Source of the DNA: CAVRQM01 sp963838805
GTDB taxonomy: Bacteria; Pseudomonadota; Alphaproteobacteria; Acetobacterales; Acetobacteraceae
Reading direction: 5' to 3'
Assembly (NCBI GenBank): GCA_963838805.1
Contig: CAWISK010000004.1
Location: 1-64,000 of the forward strand
DNA: 64,000 nucleotides
Both the position numbers and the translations under genes were made by a program. The notes below the pieces were generated by a model. It searched no databases. It had not been told where the DNA came from and saw only the letters and a list, made by a program, of their open reading frames with translations. This document shows positions 44,111 through 53,132 of the stretch, piece after piece (positions within the stretch are counted from its first letter, which is position 1; the number at the start of each line of letters is the position of its first letter).

Positions 44111-45187
44111 ATGAGGCTGGTGGTCTTCGGCCTTTCGATCAGTTCGTCCTGGGGCAACGGCCATGCCAGCCTGTGGCGCGGCCTCGTCTCCGCGTTGCTG
44201 GAGGCCGGGCATCGCGTGACCTTCTTCGAGCGCGACATGCCCTACTATGCCCAGAACCGGGATCTCTCGGCGTTGCCCGACGGCGGCGAACTCGTGCTGT
44301 TCAAGGATTTCGCGACAATACGGCCGCGCGCCCGGCAGGTGCTGGCCGAGAGCGATGTCGGCATGGTCACGTCCTATTGCCCCGACGCGCTGGCAGCGAC
44401 CCGGCTGCTGGAGGAAAGTCCCGGCATCATCCGCTGCTTCTACGATCTCGACACGCCGGTAACGTTGTCCCGGCTCGGGCACGGTGTGGAATATGTCGGC
44501 CCGGACGGCCTCGCGCCGTTCGATCTGGTCCTGAGCTACACCGGCGGTCCGGCGCTGGCGGCATTGCGGAACCGGCTCGGGGCGCGCCGGGTGGCACCGC
44601 TCTATGGCTGGGTCGATCCGTCCGCCTATCGGCCGGCCCCGCCGCGCCACGACGTGTCAGGCATTCTCACCTATTTGGGCACCTACGCGGCCGACCGGCA
44701 GTCAGCGCTGGAGCGGCTGCTGGTGCAGCCCGCGCGGGCGCTGCCCGATGAGCGGTTCATCATCGGCGGCGCGCAATATCCGCGCGACTTTCCCTGGGCG
44801 GACAATATCTGGTTCCTCCGCCACGTACCGCCGCCGGACCATCCCGGCTTCTACGCCTCGGGCCGGCTCACGCTGAACGTCACCCGCGCGGCGATGGCGG
44901 AGATGGGCTGGTGCCCGTCGGGACGCCTGTTCGAGGCCGCCGCCTGCGGCACACCGATCCTGAGCGACATCTGGCCGGGGCTGGAGACATTCTTCACGCC
45001 GGGCGAGGAGATCCTGCTGGCCTCGACCACGGAGCAGGCGCTGGCCGCGCTGGCCACGCCGCCCGACGTGCTCGACGCGATCGCCGGGCGGGCGCGGGCG
45101 CGCACGCTGGAGCAGCACAGCGCGGCGCGCCGGGCAATGCAACTGGTGGCGGCACTCGACGCGGCGCACGCGCCTGAGCACGCCTGA
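44111..45187 (+). CDS. CgeB-like glycosyltransferase
   Basis: 358 residues from ATG 44111. GT-B fold: MRLVVFGLSISSSWGNGHAS, GLVSALLEAGHRVTFFERDM in the N-domain and SGRLFEAAACGTPILSDIWP then GLETFFTPGEEILLA in the C-domain, the CgeB/spore-maturation-type signature. First gene of a seven-gene run with overlaps or gaps of five bases or less. Acceptor and sugar unknown. Confidence 0.85.
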   Translation: MRLVVFGLSISSSWGNGHASLWRGLVSALLEAGHRVTFFERDMPYYAQNRDLSALPDGGELVLFKDFATIRPRARQVLAESDVGMVTSYCPDALAATRLLEESPGIIRCFYDLDTPVTLSRLGHGVEYVGPDGLAPFDLVLSYTGGPALAALRNRLGARRVAPLYGWVDPSAYRPAPPRHDVSGILTYLGTYAADRQSALERLLVQPARALPDERFIIGGAQYPRDFPWADNIWFLRHVPPPDHPGFYASGRLTLNVTRAAMAEMGWCPSGRLFEAAACGTPILSDIWPGLETFFTPGEEILLASTTEQALAALATPPDVLDAIAGRARARTLEQHSAARRAMQLVAALDAAHAPEHA

Positions 45188-45189
45188 GC

Positions 45190-45981
45190 ATGTGGGGCAT
45201 CATTCCCGCCGCCGGCAGCGGGACGCGCATCCAGCCGCTCGCATTCAGCAAGGAATTGCTGCCGGTAGGCAGCCGCGTGGACGAGCGCGGGGTGGAGCGG
45301 CCGCGCGCCGTCAGCGAGTATCTGGTCGAGCGCATGGTCCTGGCGGGTGCCAGGCGGCTGGTCTTCGTCATCGCACCCGGCAAGAGCGACATCCTGCACT
45401 ATTACGGCGGCCGCTACGGCGAGGCGGAGATCGCCTATTGCGTGCAGGACACGCCGCGCGGCCTGTGCGACGCCATCTTCGCGGCGCTGCCGGTCATCCC
45501 GCGCGATCAGCCGGTGCTGGTGGGCCTGCCGGACACGATCTGGTTTCCCGTGAACGGGCTCGCGCGCCTGCCGACCGACCACCTCGCCTTTCTGTTGTTC
45601 CCGGTCGATCACCCGGAGCTGTTCGACGCGGTCGACGCGGACGCGACCGGGCGCGTGCGCCGGATCGAGGTGAAGCAAGCGACGCCGAGCAGCCGTTGGA
45701 TCTGGGGCGCGTTCCGGCTGCCGCCCGGCTGCCTGCACCGGCTGCACGATTTTTGGCAAGCGCGCGGGCGGAGCGACGAATATCTCGGCACGCTGGTCAA
45801 TGCCTGGATCGAGCACGGCGAGGAGGCATACGCCGCACGCGCGGGCGAGAGCTATGTCGATGTCGGCACGCTGCACGGCTATCGCGAGGCCGTCACCATG
45901 CTGGGCGGCAGGACTGTGCCGCCCTCGCCTTCCGTCGCGGCGGCGCGCCCGGCCGCGCGGCGCGGAGGAAGTGCCACGTGA
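45190..45981 (+). CDS. Sugar-phosphate nucleotidyltransferase
   Basis: 263 residues. NTP-transferase signature at the start: MWGIIPAAGSGTRIQPLAFS followed by KELLPVGSR; then YLVERMVLAGARRLVFVIAP and LVGLPDTIWFP. Resembles glucose-1-phosphate thymidylyl- or uridylyltransferases but is short (263 residues, no C-terminal hexapeptide domain). It should make the NDP-sugar for the neighbouring glycosyltransferases. Starts two bases after the previous stop. Confidence 0.87.
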   Translation: MWGIIPAAGSGTRIQPLAFSKELLPVGSRVDERGVERPRAVSEYLVERMVLAGARRLVFVIAPGKSDILHYYGGRYGEAEIAYCVQDTPRGLCDAIFAALPVIPRDQPVLVGLPDTIWFPVNGLARLPTDHLAFLLFPVDHPELFDAVDADATGRVRRIEVKQATPSSRWIWGAFRLPPGCLHRLHDFWQARGRSDEYLGTLVNAWIEHGEEAYAARAGESYVDVGTLHGYREAVTMLGGRTVPPSPSVAAARPAARRGGSAT

Positions 45982-46745
45982 GCGCGGTGTGGACGCAGGA
46001 GCGCATCCGCGCGCGCGCCGCCGAGCTCGGGCCGTGGTTCCACAACCTCGACCTGCATGGGGTGCGCACGGCGCCCGATCATTTCCTGGGCGATTTTCCG
46101 GCGGTGAAATGGGCGACCTTTGCCGGTTCGCTGCCCACCGACATGGGCGGGCTCAGCGTGCTCGACATCGGCTGCAACGCCGGCTTCTACAGTCTCGAGA
46201 TGAAGCGCAGGGGGGCAGCGCGCGTCCTCGGCATCGACTTCGACGACGATTATTTGGCGCAAGCCCGTTTCGCCGCGGAGGTCGAAGGACTCGATGTCGA
46301 GTTCCGCCGGCTCTCGGTCTATGACGTCGGCGCGCTGGGCGAGCGGTTCGACATCGTGTTCTTCATCGGCGTGCTGTATCATTTGCGTCATCCGCTGCTG
46401 GCACTCGATCTGATCCACGAGCACGTCGCGCGTGACGTGCTCGTGTTCCAGTCGATGCAGCGCGGCAGCTCCGAGATCGCCGATGTGGCATCCGACGCGG
46501 ATTTCTGGGACAGGGCGCAGTTCGACGCTCCGGGCTATCCGAAGCTGCATTTCATCGAACACGCCTATGCGCACGACCCGACCAATTGGTGGGCACCGAA
46601 CCGCGCCGCCTCGGCGGCCATGCTGCGCAGTGCCGGCTTCGCGATCGAGCAGCACCCGGAGGAGGAAGTGTTCATCTGTCGCCGGGTGGCACGCCCGGCG
46701 GATGGCTATGGCGCGGTTTACCCCGCGCGCGGAGGTTCGCCGTGA
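45978..46745 (+). CDS. SAM-dependent methyltransferase (CmoB-like fold)
   Basis: 255 residues from GTG 45978, overlapping the previous stop (GTGA). Begins SAVWTQERIRARAAELGPWF; motif I is LSVLDIGCNAGFYSLEMKRR, then VLGIDFDDDYLAQARFAAEV and FDIVFFIGVLYHLRHPLLAL. I recall an uncharacterised family called TIGR04290 with this start that sits beside xylosidase-like and glycosyltransferase genes; the name is from memory. It probably methylates a sugar or its carrier. Confidence 0.83.
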   Translation: MSAVWTQERIRARAAELGPWFHNLDLHGVRTAPDHFLGDFPAVKWATFAGSLPTDMGGLSVLDIGCNAGFYSLEMKRRGAARVLGIDFDDDYLAQARFAAEVEGLDVEFRRLSVYDVGALGERFDIVFFIGVLYHLRHPLLALDLIHEHVARDVLVFQSMQRGSSEIADVASDADFWDRAQFDAPGYPKLHFIEHAYAHDPTNWWAPNRAASAAMLRSAGFAIEQHPEEEVFICRRVARPADGYGAVYPARGGSP

Positions 46746-47665
46746 TCGAAGCGGCGATGATCTGGAACGAGCCGAACAACAAGTCGCATTGGGATCTGGA
46801 GGCCGATCCCGGTTGGTCGATCTTCGCGCAAATGACGCGGCTGGCCGGCGAGGCGATCGCCGCCGAAGCACCGGGACTGGCGCGCGTGCTGGGCGGAATC
46901 TCGCCGATCGATCCGGATTTCATCCGCCTGATGACCGGCCTCGGCGTGCTGGATCACGTCGATGCGGTGGCCGTGCATGGTTTCCCGCTCGACTGGAACC
47001 ATTGGCAAATCCAGCAATGGCCGGAAAAGATCGCGGAGATCCAGGGTGTGACGGCCCTGCCGGTCTGGGTCAGCGAAGTCGGCGTTTCCACGTTCGGTGC
47101 GGAGGAGGTGCAGGAATGGGGCCTGCGTCGCACCGCGGAGCTGCTGCGCGGGCGGGCACCGCGCATCCACTGGTATTCGCTGTACGACCTGCCCGCCGCG
47201 TGGCCGGCGACGACGCGGCACAAGGAAGCGGAGGGATCGAGCTATTACCGGCACTTCCACATGGGATTGCTCGACGAGCACGGACGAGCGAAGCGCGCCG
47301 CGCGGCATTTCTCCGACCTGGCACCGGAGATCGGCCTGTGCCAGTGGTTCCATTTCGAGGACCATCGCCTGGATGACGCGGTCCGCTGGATGCGCGACCT
47401 TGGCGTGACGTACCTACGCACCGGCCTGTCCTGGGCGGATTGGTGCCGGCCGGATGCGCAGGCGTGGTTCGACCGGCAGATGCGCGCGCTGGAGCCGTTC
47501 GACGTGACCCTCACCTTCTGCTTCACGCCGGAGGACCAGGGACTTTGGCCGCACTACACGGCTCCCCCGGTCCGTCCAGAGGCGTTCGCCGAGTTCTGCG
47601 CCACCATGATCCGCCGCTACGCGCCCGGCGCGCGGGCGCTGCGGCCGGCCGTGCTGCCGGTCTGA
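46742..47665 (+). CDS. Beta-xylosidase-like TIM-barrel protein
   Basis: 307 residues from GTG 46742 (overlap GTGA). The chain reads MIEAAMIWNEPNNKSHWDLE, where N-E-P carries the acid/base Glu of clan-A glycosidases, and LPVWVSEVGVSTFGAEEVQE, where SEVG holds the probable nucleophile Glu. Further VDAVAVHGFPLDWNHWQIQQ and WYSLYDLPAAWPATTRHKEA fit a (beta/alpha)8 barrel. No signal peptide, so it acts in the cytoplasm, odd for a degradative glycosidase. It may trim or remodel a glycan intermediate. Confidence 0.78.
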   Translation: MIEAAMIWNEPNNKSHWDLEADPGWSIFAQMTRLAGEAIAAEAPGLARVLGGISPIDPDFIRLMTGLGVLDHVDAVAVHGFPLDWNHWQIQQWPEKIAEIQGVTALPVWVSEVGVSTFGAEEVQEWGLRRTAELLRGRAPRIHWYSLYDLPAAWPATTRHKEAEGSSYYRHFHMGLLDEHGRAKRAARHFSDLAPEIGLCQWFHFEDHRLDDAVRWMRDLGVTYLRTGLSWADWCRPDAQAWFDRQMRALEPFDVTLTFCFTPEDQGLWPHYTAPPVRPEAFAEFCATMIRRYAPGARALRPAVLPV

Positions 47666-47670
47666 CGTCC

Positions 47671-48693
47671 TTGCGCGTGCTCTCGGTCGCCTATCCGTTT
47701 GCGGCCGTCGGCCGCGACGCGGTGGGCGGCGCCGAGCAGGTGCTGGCGGCGATCGATGCGGGTCTCGTGGCATATGGGCACGCATCGACGGTAATTGCCT
47801 GCGAAGGGTCGAGGGTCGCGGGCAGGCTCGTGGCGCTGCCGGCCTGTGCGGGCGGAATCGATGCGGCCGAGCGCGCCCGAATCCATGCGGCCACGTCAGA
47901 TGCGATCCAGGCCAACGCGGGGGATTGCGACATCGTCCACCTGCACGGGATCGATTTCCCTTCCTATCTGCCGGCGCCGGGGCCGCCGGTGCTGGCGACG
48001 CTGCACCTGCCGCCCGCCTGGTACGATCCGGCGATCTTCACGCCGGCACGGCCGAACACCTGGCTGCACTGCGTCTCGCCCGCGCAGCACGCTGCCTGCC
48101 CGCCCTCGCCTACCTTGCTGCCACCGATCGGCAATGGCGTTCCGGTTGGATTGCTCTCGGCCCACCGCTCCGCCCGCTGCGGCTTCGCGCTGATGCTGGG
48201 CCGCATCTGTCCGGAGAAGGGTCAACATCTGGCACTGGCCGCAGCACACCGCGCGGGTGTGGCGTTGCTGATCGCCGGCGAGGCCTTCGCCTACAAGGAG
48301 CACCGTGACTATCTGGAGTGCGCGGTGCGTCCGCTGCTGGATGGGCGGCGGCGCTGGCTCGGGCCGGTGGGCTTCACGCGCAAGCGACGGCTCCTGGCCG
48401 CAGCGCGCTGCCTGCTGGTGCCGAGTCTCGCCGCAGAGACGAGTTCGCTGGTGGCGATGGAGGCGGCGGCCTGCGGCACGCCTGTCATCGCCTTCCGCGC
48501 CGGCGCGTTGCCCGACATCGTGCGGGACGGCGTGACCGGGTTCATCGTGGACGACGAAAGGGGCATGGCCGAGGCGATCGCGCGCGCGGATCGCATCGAC
48601 CGGGATGCCTGCCGCGCCGACGCGGCAGCGCGGTTCGACGAGGGGCGGATGGTGGACGCCTACATCGCCACCTATCGGCGCCTGCTCTCGTGA
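47671..48693 (+). CDS. GT4-family glycosyltransferase
   Basis: 340 residues; TTG 47671 is chosen, five bases after the previous stop. GT-B fold: SLRVLSVAYPFAAVGRDAVG then GAEQVLAAIDAGLVAYGH, the loop DIVHLHGIDFPSYLP, FALMLGRICPEKGQHLALAA and the E-x7-E motif region VAMEAAACGTPVIAFRAGAL. Closest in type to GT4 retaining enzymes. Overlaps the next gene by four bases. Confidence 0.88.
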   Translation: MRVLSVAYPFAAVGRDAVGGAEQVLAAIDAGLVAYGHASTVIACEGSRVAGRLVALPACAGGIDAAERARIHAATSDAIQANAGDCDIVHLHGIDFPSYLPAPGPPVLATLHLPPAWYDPAIFTPARPNTWLHCVSPAQHAACPPSPTLLPPIGNGVPVGLLSAHRSARCGFALMLGRICPEKGQHLALAAAHRAGVALLIAGEAFAYKEHRDYLECAVRPLLDGRRRWLGPVGFTRKRRLLAAARCLLVPSLAAETSSLVAMEAAACGTPVIAFRAGALPDIVRDGVTGFIVDDERGMAEAIARADRIDRDACRADAAARFDEGRMVDAYIATYRRLLS

Positions 48694-49634
48694 CGGTGCT
48701 GCGCATCGAGCTTGTCTGCGACGACGCGGCGCTTCTGGGGCTGGAGCCCGAATGGATGGCTCTATGGCGGCGCGCCGGGGCGACGCCGTTCCAGCATCCG
48801 GCCTGGCTGCTGCCGTGGTGGTCGCAATTCGGCACCGGCGCGCCGCGCGTCGCCCTGCTGCGCGCCGACGACGGGACGCTACTGGGGCTGCTGCCGCTGT
48901 ATGACCTGCCATGCGAAGGCAAGTCCCTGCCGATCGGGGCGGGCCTGTCCGACTATTGCGACGCGCTGCTCGATCCGACGGCGCCGCCCGACGCCGCCTC
49001 GACCCTGCTGGCCGTCGCCCTGTCCGGGGCTGCCTTGCCCTGCCATGTCGCCGAACTGCCGCCCGACGCCGCGCTGCGCCACGCCGCCGCACCGCCAGGC
49101 TGGAGGCTGGAGGAGCATCGCGGCCTACCCTGCCCGGTTCTGCTGCCCGATTGCGTTCCGGCACGGCAGCGGCGGAAGCTGCGCATGGCCCGATACCGTG
49201 CGGCACGCATCGGTGGCTGCGAGGTGATCGCCGATGACGTCTCCCTGTTCGCCGATCTGGTCCGCCTGAACGAGCAGCGCTGGGCCGCAGGCGGCGTGCT
49301 GGCTGATGCGAGAGTGCGTGCCTTCCACGCGGCGGCGCTGCCGGCATTGTCGGCGGCCGGGCTGTTGTGGCTGCGCGGGCTGCGTTTCGGCGCCCGCACG
49401 GTGGCGGTGATCTATGCGCTGCGATCGGACAGGCGAATGTTCCTCTATCTCTCCGGCTTTGACCCTGCCCACGCATTCGAAAGTCCCGGCACCATCCTGC
49501 TCGGTGCCATGATCGACGAGGCGGTGGCAGAGGGTATTGCCGAATTGCACTTCCTGCGCGGAGCAGAGGCCTACAAATATGCCTGGGGTGCCGTGGACCG
49601 ATGCAACGTGACGCGGGTGTTCGAACCGGAATGA
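48690..49634 (+). CDS. CelD/BcsL-type GNAT acyltransferase
   Basis: 314 residues from GTG 48690. Acetyltransferase-6 fold: PEWMALWRRAGATPFQHPAW, QRRKLRMARYRAARIGGCEV, LRGLRFGARTVAVIYALRSD, FLYLSGFDPAHAFESPGTIL and LHFLRGAEAYKYAWGAVDRC. Family members acylate polysaccharides or lipids (cellulose-linked CelD). In this operon it likely adds an acyl group to the glycan product. Confidence 0.85.
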   Translation: MTVLRIELVCDDAALLGLEPEWMALWRRAGATPFQHPAWLLPWWSQFGTGAPRVALLRADDGTLLGLLPLYDLPCEGKSLPIGAGLSDYCDALLDPTAPPDAASTLLAVALSGAALPCHVAELPPDAALRHAAAPPGWRLEEHRGLPCPVLLPDCVPARQRRKLRMARYRAARIGGCEVIADDVSLFADLVRLNEQRWAAGGVLADARVRAFHAAALPALSAAGLLWLRGLRFGARTVAVIYALRSDRRMFLYLSGFDPAHAFESPGTILLGAMIDEAVAEGIAELHFLRGAEAYKYAWGAVDRCNVTRVFEPE

Positions 49635-50428
49635 ACGATGATCCCGTCGCCCAGTGGCGCGGAGGCCGAATTTCGTCCGAAATGGCGTTGGCGCGCCTGC
49701 TGCTGCAAGGCGGCAGCCTTGAGACACGGATCGCGGACGCGCCGGAGCTGCAACGCCTGCTGCTGACCTACCGCTCCCGCATCGCGCCCATGCGCACCAT
49801 GCTGGCGGGGGTGGATCATGACACCCCGGCCGACGTGGCCGGCATCGCGGCGATGTTCGATGCCGCCGTGGCCCGTGCGCCAGAGGCGAGTGTCGCCGCC
49901 TATTCGCTCGGCGATCCCGCCATCCTGGCCCGCGCGACCGCCGAACTGGTGGACTGGCTCGCCAGGCTGTCGCTGATCGGACCGTGGTGTGACGTGCTCG
50001 ATCTGGGCTGCGGCATCGGCCGCGTGGCCGCGGCTCTGGCGCCTCTCTGCCGCTCCGTGCTGGGTGTCGATGCCTCCATGGGTATGATCGCCGCCGCCCG
50101 CTCGCGCCATTGCGCGCCCAATTTGCGCTTCGCACCCACTGACGGGCAGGGGGCGCCAGAGGGCCGATACGACCTGGTGTTGGCGGTCGATGCGATGCCG
50201 TACCTGGTGCAGGCCGGGGTGGCCGATCGGCACGTGCGGGACAGCGCCCGCGCGCTGCGGCCAGGTGGTGCGCTGGCGGTGCTCAACCTGTCCTATCGCG
50301 GACCCGACGCCGATCGCGCCACGGCACTCGCATGGGCACGCGATTACGGCTTGGCGCTGCTCTGCTGCGGCACCGCGCCCTTCGCACTGTGGGATGGCGC
50401 CGCCTTCGTGTTCCGCCGCGTCACATAG
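49631..50428 (+). CDS. Class I SAM-dependent methyltransferase
   Basis: 265 residues from ATG 49631 (ATGA overlap). A helical N-terminal domain (SEMALARLLLQGGSLETRIA) precedes a methyltransferase core: DVLDLGCGIGRVAAALAPLC, VLGVDASMGMIAAARSRHC, YDLVLAVDAMPYLVQAG and SARALRPGGALAVLNLSYRG. Last gene of the glycan cluster; its end overlaps the convergent nhaA end. Confidence 0.85.
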   Translation: MNDDPVAQWRGGRISSEMALARLLLQGGSLETRIADAPELQRLLLTYRSRIAPMRTMLAGVDHDTPADVAGIAAMFDAAVARAPEASVAAYSLGDPAILARATAELVDWLARLSLIGPWCDVLDLGCGIGRVAAALAPLCRSVLGVDASMGMIAAARSRHCAPNLRFAPTDGQGAPEGRYDLVLAVDAMPYLVQAGVADRHVRDSARALRPGGALAVLNLSYRGPDADRATALAWARDYGLALLCCGTAPFALWDGAAFVFRRVT

Positions 50429-51590
50429 GTCAGCACCGCCGCACCGATGGCGGCGGAGGCGAGCGACCCCACGAACACGGCGAGCTTCATCTCGCTTTCG
50501 CGCACGCCTTGCGGGGAAGGCCAGATCGCCGATGAACAGGCTCATGGTGAAGCCGATGCCGCACAGCACCGACGCGCCATAGATCAGGCTCCACGACAAG
50601 CCGGGCGGCAGCGCGATCAGCCGCGCGCGACAGGCGAGCCATGTGGTCGCGAACACGCCGATCTGCTTGCCGGCGAACAATCCCAGGACGATGCCCGGGC
50701 ACGACCGGATCGGCCAGCGTGTGCCAGGACAGGGTGGACAGATGCAGGCCCGCATTGGCCAGCCCGAACAGCGGCAGGATCACGAACGACACGACGCTGT
50801 TGAGCCCGTGCTCCAGCCGCCGGCCCGGACTATGCGGGTCTCGCATCGGCACCACGAAGGCGAGCGCCACGCCCGCCAAGGTCGCATGCACCCCCGATTG
50901 CACCATGCATACCCAGAGCAGGAACAGTCCGGCCAGGTACGGCGCAAGGGCCGCCACTCGCGCGCGGTTCAGCCCGAACAGCGCCAGCCACACCAGCGCC
51001 GCGGCACCGAGCGCGTGCAGGTTGACGCCCCCCGAATAGAAGATGGCGATGACGAGGATGGCGCCGAGATCGTCGATGATCGCGAGCGCCGTCAGGAACA
51101 CTTTCAACCCGGCCGGCACGCGCGCGCCAAGCAGCCGCAGGACGGCTAGCGAGAAGGCGATGTCGGTCGCGACCGGGATCGCCCAGCCGCGCAGCGCCAC
51201 CGGATCGCCCTGCGCGAAGGCGACATAGATCAGGGCCGGCGCCGCCATGCCGCCGATCGCGGCCAGCAGCGGCGCTGCCGCGCGCGCCGGCGAGGCGAGC
51301 TGTCCCTCCGTGATCTCGCGCCGGATTTCCAGGCCGACGAGCAGGAAGAAGATCACCATCAGCCCGTCATTGACGATGAAATGCAGGTCGGCGCGCGCGG
51401 AGTGGACACCCACCGACAGGGCGATGGGCAGATGCAGCAGCGCTTCGTAGCTGTCGCCTGCCGCCGAGTTGGCCCAGATGATTGCGGCCACGGCCGAGAG
51501 CACCAGCGCCACTCCGCCCGCGGTCTCGCCACGGATGAAGGCGAGCAGGCCGGCCAGCCGGGGCGGTCTATCGGTGGCTTCGCTGGGCAT
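50344..51590 (-). CDS. nhaA: Na+/H+ antiporter NhaA (two frameshifts)
   Basis: About 415 codons from ATG 51590. The NhaA hallmarks are present: GGVALVLSAVAAIIWANS, DGLMVIFFLLVGLEIRREIT, VATDIAFSLAVL, the ion-binding paired aspartates in ALAIIDDLGAILVIAIFYSG and FVVPMRDPHSPGRRLEHGLN. Frame changes near 50700 (after HTLADPVV) and 50515 (before VRESEMKLAVFVGSLASAAI) are needed to complete the last spans. As corrected, it ends at a TAA at 50344 and overlaps the convergent methyltransferase gene by 85 bases; an earlier stop is possible. Confidence 0.88.
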
Positions 51591-51641
51591 GGCGGCTCCG
51601 GACGGCGCAACATCACATGCACCGCGACGTTGCCCGGGGCA

Positions 51642-52584
51642 ATGCAGGTGTTCGGGAACTCGGTCGAGGGCGCGGACTGGGTGGCGGCGATGCGGCGCGG
51701 CGATTTCGCGGCCGCATGGCGGTTCAGCGACGCGGTGCTGGCCGCGCGTGATCCCGACCACGCGCGACGATCCGGCCCTGCCCTATCATCTGCGCTGGGT
51801 CTGGGACGGGCGGCCCTTCGCCGGCCGCCGCGTGCTGGTGCGCTGCTATCACGGGCTGGGCGACACGATCCAGTACGCGCGCTACCTGGCGCCGCTGCGC
51901 GCTCGGGCGGCCTCCGTCACGCTGGAGGTGCAGCCGGAATTGCTGGCGTTGCTGCGCGGGGCGGCCGATCGGGTCGTGCCCTTCGACGTGGCACACCCGC
52001 TGCCGCCGGGCGAGGCCGATGTCGAGATCATGGAGCTGGCACACGCGCTCCGCCTTCGGCCGGACGGATTGCCGGGCGGGGTGGCGCGGCCGCAACCGAT
52101 CCGAACCGGCGCGGTCGGGGTGTGCTGGGAGGCGGGGGATTGGGATGCGCGACGGTCGGTGCCATTGGGGGCTTTGCTGGAGGCGCTCTACGTCTCCGGC
52201 GATGACGGTACCCACGACTGCCCTGCCTCCCTGCTCAGCCTCCAGCGCGGCCCGGCCGCCCGTGCCGCCGTGGCATCCGCCTTCCTCAACCCCCGGGACG
52301 ACGATCGCGACGTCCTGCGCACGGCCGCCCTGATCGCCGGGGCGCGACTCGTGGTCACGGTCGATACGATGGTGGCGCATCTCGCCGGCGCGCTTGGCGC
52401 CACGACGATCCTGCTGCTGAAGCACGATGCCGACTGGCGCTGGGGCGAAACCGCGCACACGCCCTGGTACCCCTCGTTGCGCCTGCTACGGCAGGAGAGG
52501 CCGGGAGACTGGTCGCGGCCCCTGGCGGTAGCTCAGGCATCTGGCGGCAGATTGATCCCCAGCACCTCGGCGCCCTCGGGATGA
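51642..52584 (+). CDS. GT9-like glycosyltransferase (frameshifted)
   Basis: About 313 codons from ATG 51642 (MQVFGNSVEGADWVAAMRRG). After a shift near 51760 the chain reads LPYHLRWVWDGRPFAGRRVL, VRCYHGLGDTIQYARYLAPL, VGVCWEAGDWDARRSVPLGA and LVVTVDTMVAHLAGALGATT, the pattern of TPR-linked or heptosyltransferase-like (GT9/GT41-related) proteins. The D-T-M-V-A-H-L-A-G motif is the sugar-nucleotide site. Divergent from nhaA; 3' end overlaps the convergent phosphatase gene. Confidence 0.78.
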
Positions 52585-53132
52585 ACGCGGATGACGCTGC
52601 GCGAGGCTGGGTCGATCGCCATGCGGTGCATCAGGTCGAGCGGCGTGCCCAGAAGGTTCGACAGCACCGCCTTGATCACGTCCGCATGGCTTACCAGGAC
52701 CAGTTCGCCGTCGGGCCATGCCCTGCACAGCCGGCACACGGCGTCCAGCGCCCGCGCCTGCGCCTGCGCCATCGTTTCGCCGCCGGGAATGGGCGCCAGG
52801 CCGCGATGGCGGTTCCAGGCCTGCCAAGAGGGATCGCCATGCAGGGCTGCGAAGGCGCTGCCGGTCCAGGCACCGAAATCGATCTCCGTGATGCCCGGTT
52901 CGATCGCAGTCTCAAGGCCGCAGCGGGCGGCGATCGGTGCCGCGGTCTGCCGCGCCCGCAGGATCGGGCTGGACAGCACCGCCGCGATCGGCCGCCGTGA
53001 CAGGCGCTCGGCCAGACGTTCCGCCTCGGCCACACCCGCCGGAGTGAGCGGCCAGCCTTCCGCCCGCCCGGCCAGGATCCGGCCCAGCGCCGCATAGCTC
53101 CCGTGGCGGAGCAAATGGAGAGTGGCGGGCAC
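52533..53132 (-). CDS. Histidine phosphatase family protein
   Basis: 199 residues from GTG 53132, directly after the stop of the inositol-phosphate synthase gene. Catalytic LHLLRHGSYAALGRILAG with the nucleophile His, SSPILRARQTAAPIA with the second Arg, IDFGAWTG with the acid Glu nearby, and LVSHADVIKAVLSNLLG with the second His. The pairing suggests it dephosphorylates inositol 1-phosphate or a related ester, but the family is broad. Confidence 0.85.
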   Translation of the reverse strand: MPATLHLLRHGSYAALGRILAGRAEGWPLTPAGVAEAERLAERLSRRPIAAVLSSPILRARQTAAPIAARCGLETAIEPGITEIDFGAWTGSAFAALHGDPSWQAWNRHRGLAPIPGGETMAQAQARALDAVCRLCRAWPDGELVLVSHADVIKAVLSNLLGTPLDLMHRMAIDPASRSVIRVHPEGAEVLGINLPPDA

